From positions 328,223 through 392,222 of the forward strand of contig JABFGC010000002.1 of assembly GCA_013112685.1 (NCBI GenBank): a stretch of DNA of 64,000 bases, in the 5' to 3' direction. This DNA is from Chloroflexota bacterium. Its GTDB lineage: Bacteria; Chloroflexota; Anaerolineae; Anaerolineales; Villigracilaceae. Shown in pieces: positions 62,269-64,000 of the stretch. A model generated the notes under the pieces. The model worked only from the letters and a program-made list of their open reading frames with translations, did no database searches and was not told where the DNA came from. The first letter of the stretch is position 1; each line of letters opens with the position of its first letter. The translations under genes and the position numbers were made by a program.

Positions 62269-64000
62269 ATGCTGACAACCCGCGCCTCCCGTCTCAAGTA
62301 CAATTTCCAGCCCGATTTCTTCCGCCCGGATGGACACGTGATCTTTTCAGATTTGGCGTCCGCCCGGGCGTTTGCCGCCCAAATGAGCGCGCTTCGTTCG
62401 GACCCGGTAGCCGTCTCTGACCTCTATGTGATGTCCCTGCTGGATGAGGCGTACCACATCCTCCTCAAACATTACTACAGCCGCTACACCGGCGTGATGG
62501 GACGCGCGATGGGGATTCTGCAATCCAGCCTCGGCTCGAAATACGACCTCACGCTGACGAAGTTCACCGACGAGTTCCCCCCCATGTCCGTCTATCGCGG
62601 CGAGGTGACGGCGGGGGTGTATCTTTCCATAAAGGTTCCCAGCTTCGGCGATTTCGGGCGCGGAGTGCGCGCCGCCGCCATCGAAGAGATGCTGCTGGTC
62701 AACAACGCGAACAAGAATCCCGCCATCAGCCGCTACCGCGACCTGTTCGATGAATCCGTCATGCAAGGCTCATCCTACAGGGAGTTCGTCGGACGGCTGC
62801 TGGAATTCTTCGCGCAGCAGCCCGGCTTGGGCGACGGCAGGGCAGGGCAGGGCGAAACGCTGACCGACCTCCTCGAAGGTCCCATCAAAGCCTCGCCCCA
62901 TTCGCTCGAAGGGCAGTTGCAGTACATCCTCGAAAAATGGGGCTACCTGCTCGGCGGGGAATTTTCCGCCCGTATCCTGCGCGGCATGGACTATCTGCGC
63001 GAGGAGATCATCCGCAAGCACGGACCGGTTGACACCTTCAACGCCGAGGCTTATGTCCCCGTATTCACCGGGCACGATTACGCCGAATACGAACGTTACA
63101 GCCCCGACCAGGAGTGGATGCCGCGCCTCGTTTTGATGGCAAAGAACACCTACGTCTGGCTCGACCAGCTCTCGAAGAAATATGGACGCGAGATCAAATT
63201 CCTCGACCAAATCCCCGATGAAGAATTGGATTTGCTCGCCTCGCGCGGATTCACCGGCTTGTGGCTCATCGGCTTGTGGGAACGCAGCCGCGCTTCGCAG
63301 AAGATCAAGCAGCGCATGGGGCAGGGAGATGCGGTCGCCTCGGCGTATTCGCTGAATTCTTATGACATCGCCGAAGATTTGGGAGGATGGGGAGGATTGG
63401 AGAATTTGAGAAGCCGGGCATGGCAGCGCGGCATTCGGCTCTCCGCAGATATGGTCCCCAACCACATGGGCATTGACTCAAAGTGGGTGGTCGAACATCC
63501 CGATTGGTTCCTCTCGACGGATGCCCCGCCGTATCCCTCCTACACCTTCAACTCCGAAAATCTCTCCGACGACTCCCGCGCCTCCATCGTTCTGGAAGAC
63601 CACTATTACAACCATTCCGATGCGGCGGTCGTCTTCAAACTGTACAGCCATCCGAGCGGGGAAACCAGATACATCTATCACGGCAACGACGGCACCTCCT
63701 TCCCGTGGAACGACACCGCCCAACTCGATTACAGCAATCCCGTCGTGCGCGAGGCGGTGATTCAGGTCATCCTGCACGTGGCGCGCAACTTCCCCGTCAT
63801 CCGCTTCGATGCGGCGATGACTCTCGCCAAGAAACACATCCAACGTCTGTGGTTCCCCGAGCCGGGCGCGGGCGGCGCGATTCCCTCCCGCTCGCAGTTC
63901 GGCATGACCAAAGCCGAATTCGACGAAAAAATTCCCGTCGAGTTCTGGCGCGAGGTCGTAGACCGCGTCGCCGCCGAAGTGCCGGATACCCTCCTGCTTG
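62269..64000 (+). CDS. GH13 alpha-amylase family glycosidase, 5' part (continues beyond the window)
   Basis: 577 codons without a stop up to the window edge. The N-terminal ~270 residues are a helical domain of unknown type. From about residue 330 the TIM-barrel begins: WLIGLWERS, the (beta/alpha)8 region I SADMVPNHMG with the conserved His, then the nucleophile region VIRFDAAMTLAKKH (Asp in the R-x-D motif). It probably acts on glucans or trehalose-like sugars; such long two-domain amylases occur near glycogen metabolism genes. ATG 62269 is 54 bases from the divergent kinase start. Confidence 0.85.
   Translation, partial: MLTTRASRLKYNFQPDFFRPDGHVIFSDLASARAFAAQMSALRSDPVAVSDLYVMSLLDEAYHILLKHYYSRYTGVMGRAMGILQSSLGSKYDLTLTKFTDEFPPMSVYRGEVTAGVYLSIKVPSFGDFGRGVRAAAIEEMLLVNNANKNPAISRYRDLFDESVMQGSSYREFVGRLLEFFAQQPGLGDGRAGQGETLTDLLEGPIKASPHSLEGQLQYILEKWGYLLGGEFSARILRGMDYLREEIIRKHGPVDTFNAEAYVPVFTGHDYAEYERYSPDQEWMPRLVLMAKNTYVWLDQLSKKYGREIKFLDQIPDEELDLLASRGFTGLWLIGLWERSRASQKIKQRMGQGDAVASAYSLNSYDIAEDLGGWGGLENLRSRAWQRGIRLSADMVPNHMGIDSKWVVEHPDWFLSTDAPPYPSYTFNSENLSDDSRASIVLEDHYYNHSDAAVVFKLYSHPSGETRYIYHGNDGTSFPWNDTAQLDYSNPVVREAVIQVILHVARNFPVIRFDAAMTLAKKHIQRLWFPEPGAGGAIPSRSQFGMTKAEFDEKIPVEFWREVVDRVAAEVPDTLLL

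Overview
The window is one continuous bacterial stretch of roughly 58-60 % G+C (by eye), densely coded on both strands. It has no rRNA or tRNA gene, no CRISPR array and no recognisable transposase. The gene set points to Chloroflexota, most likely class Anaerolineae (inference, no marker gene seen). The clues are several lipoproteins with long Thr/Pro linkers after the lipobox, LysM/M23 lipoproteins, an NBR1-type Ig-like surface protein, a large SARP/BTAD-ATPase regulator, a cNMP-domain ABC ATPase and a short (about 300 aa) 6-phosphogluconate dehydrogenase.

Layout. 1-5.7 kb: the 3' end of mnmA, an S9 peptidase, and small membrane proteins (ExoD-like, VanZ-like, GT-C-like). 5.7-10.5 kb: a minus-strand export operon with lipoprotein adaptor, ABC ATPase carrying a C-terminal Crp-type sensor domain, and FtsX/MacB permease. 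10.6-14.2 kb: the oxidative pentose phosphate genes pgl, gnd and zwf, separated by repeat elements. 14.2-18.3 kb: an AlkZ-like protein, an MDR oxidoreductase, and two small regulator/membrane-protein pairs (XRE and TetR). 18.2-28.5 kb: a surface-glycan locus with two GT4 enzymes, an O-antigen polymerase/ligase, a processive GT2, a nucleotidyltransferase-like protein, a B12-radical SAM enzyme, a methyltransferase, a flippase and a phosphorylase-like protein. 28.6-30.7 kb: three LiaI/LiaF-like membrane proteins in a row. 30.8-32.5 kb: a NifU-domain protein with a Crp-domain protein, a TlpA thioredoxin and an OsmC remnant. 32.5-37.4 kb: three tandem paralogous LysM/M23 lipoproteins. 37.4-41.8 kb: arfB, 2-oxoacid:ferredoxin oxidoreductase genes and a FadR-like regulator with a palindromic operator. 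41.8-43.0 kb: a GH25 lysozyme pair. 43.4-46.3 kb: two secreted proteins with codon use unlike their neighbours. 46.3-53.7 kb: envelope and small metabolic proteins, including M29 aminopeptidase and GNAT. 53.7-59.9 kb: the SARP-ATPase regulator followed by a small gene with SARP-type direct repeats in its promoter and two secreted proteins. 59.9-64 kb: a sensor histidine kinase and the start of a GH13 glycosidase that runs off the window.

Two themes cut across the window. First, at least 17 genes, including housekeeping ones, are interrupted by single-base indels, mostly in G/C homopolymers, with the protein continuing perfectly in another frame. This looks like a long-read consensus artefact rather than true decay, so these are annotated here as whole genes with a frameshift. 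Second, there are many short dispersed repeats: arrays with a strict 7-nt period, inverted 9-nt-period elements, and MITE-like elements with TIRs. Several of them supply stop codons, C-termini or in-frame segments to neighbouring genes.
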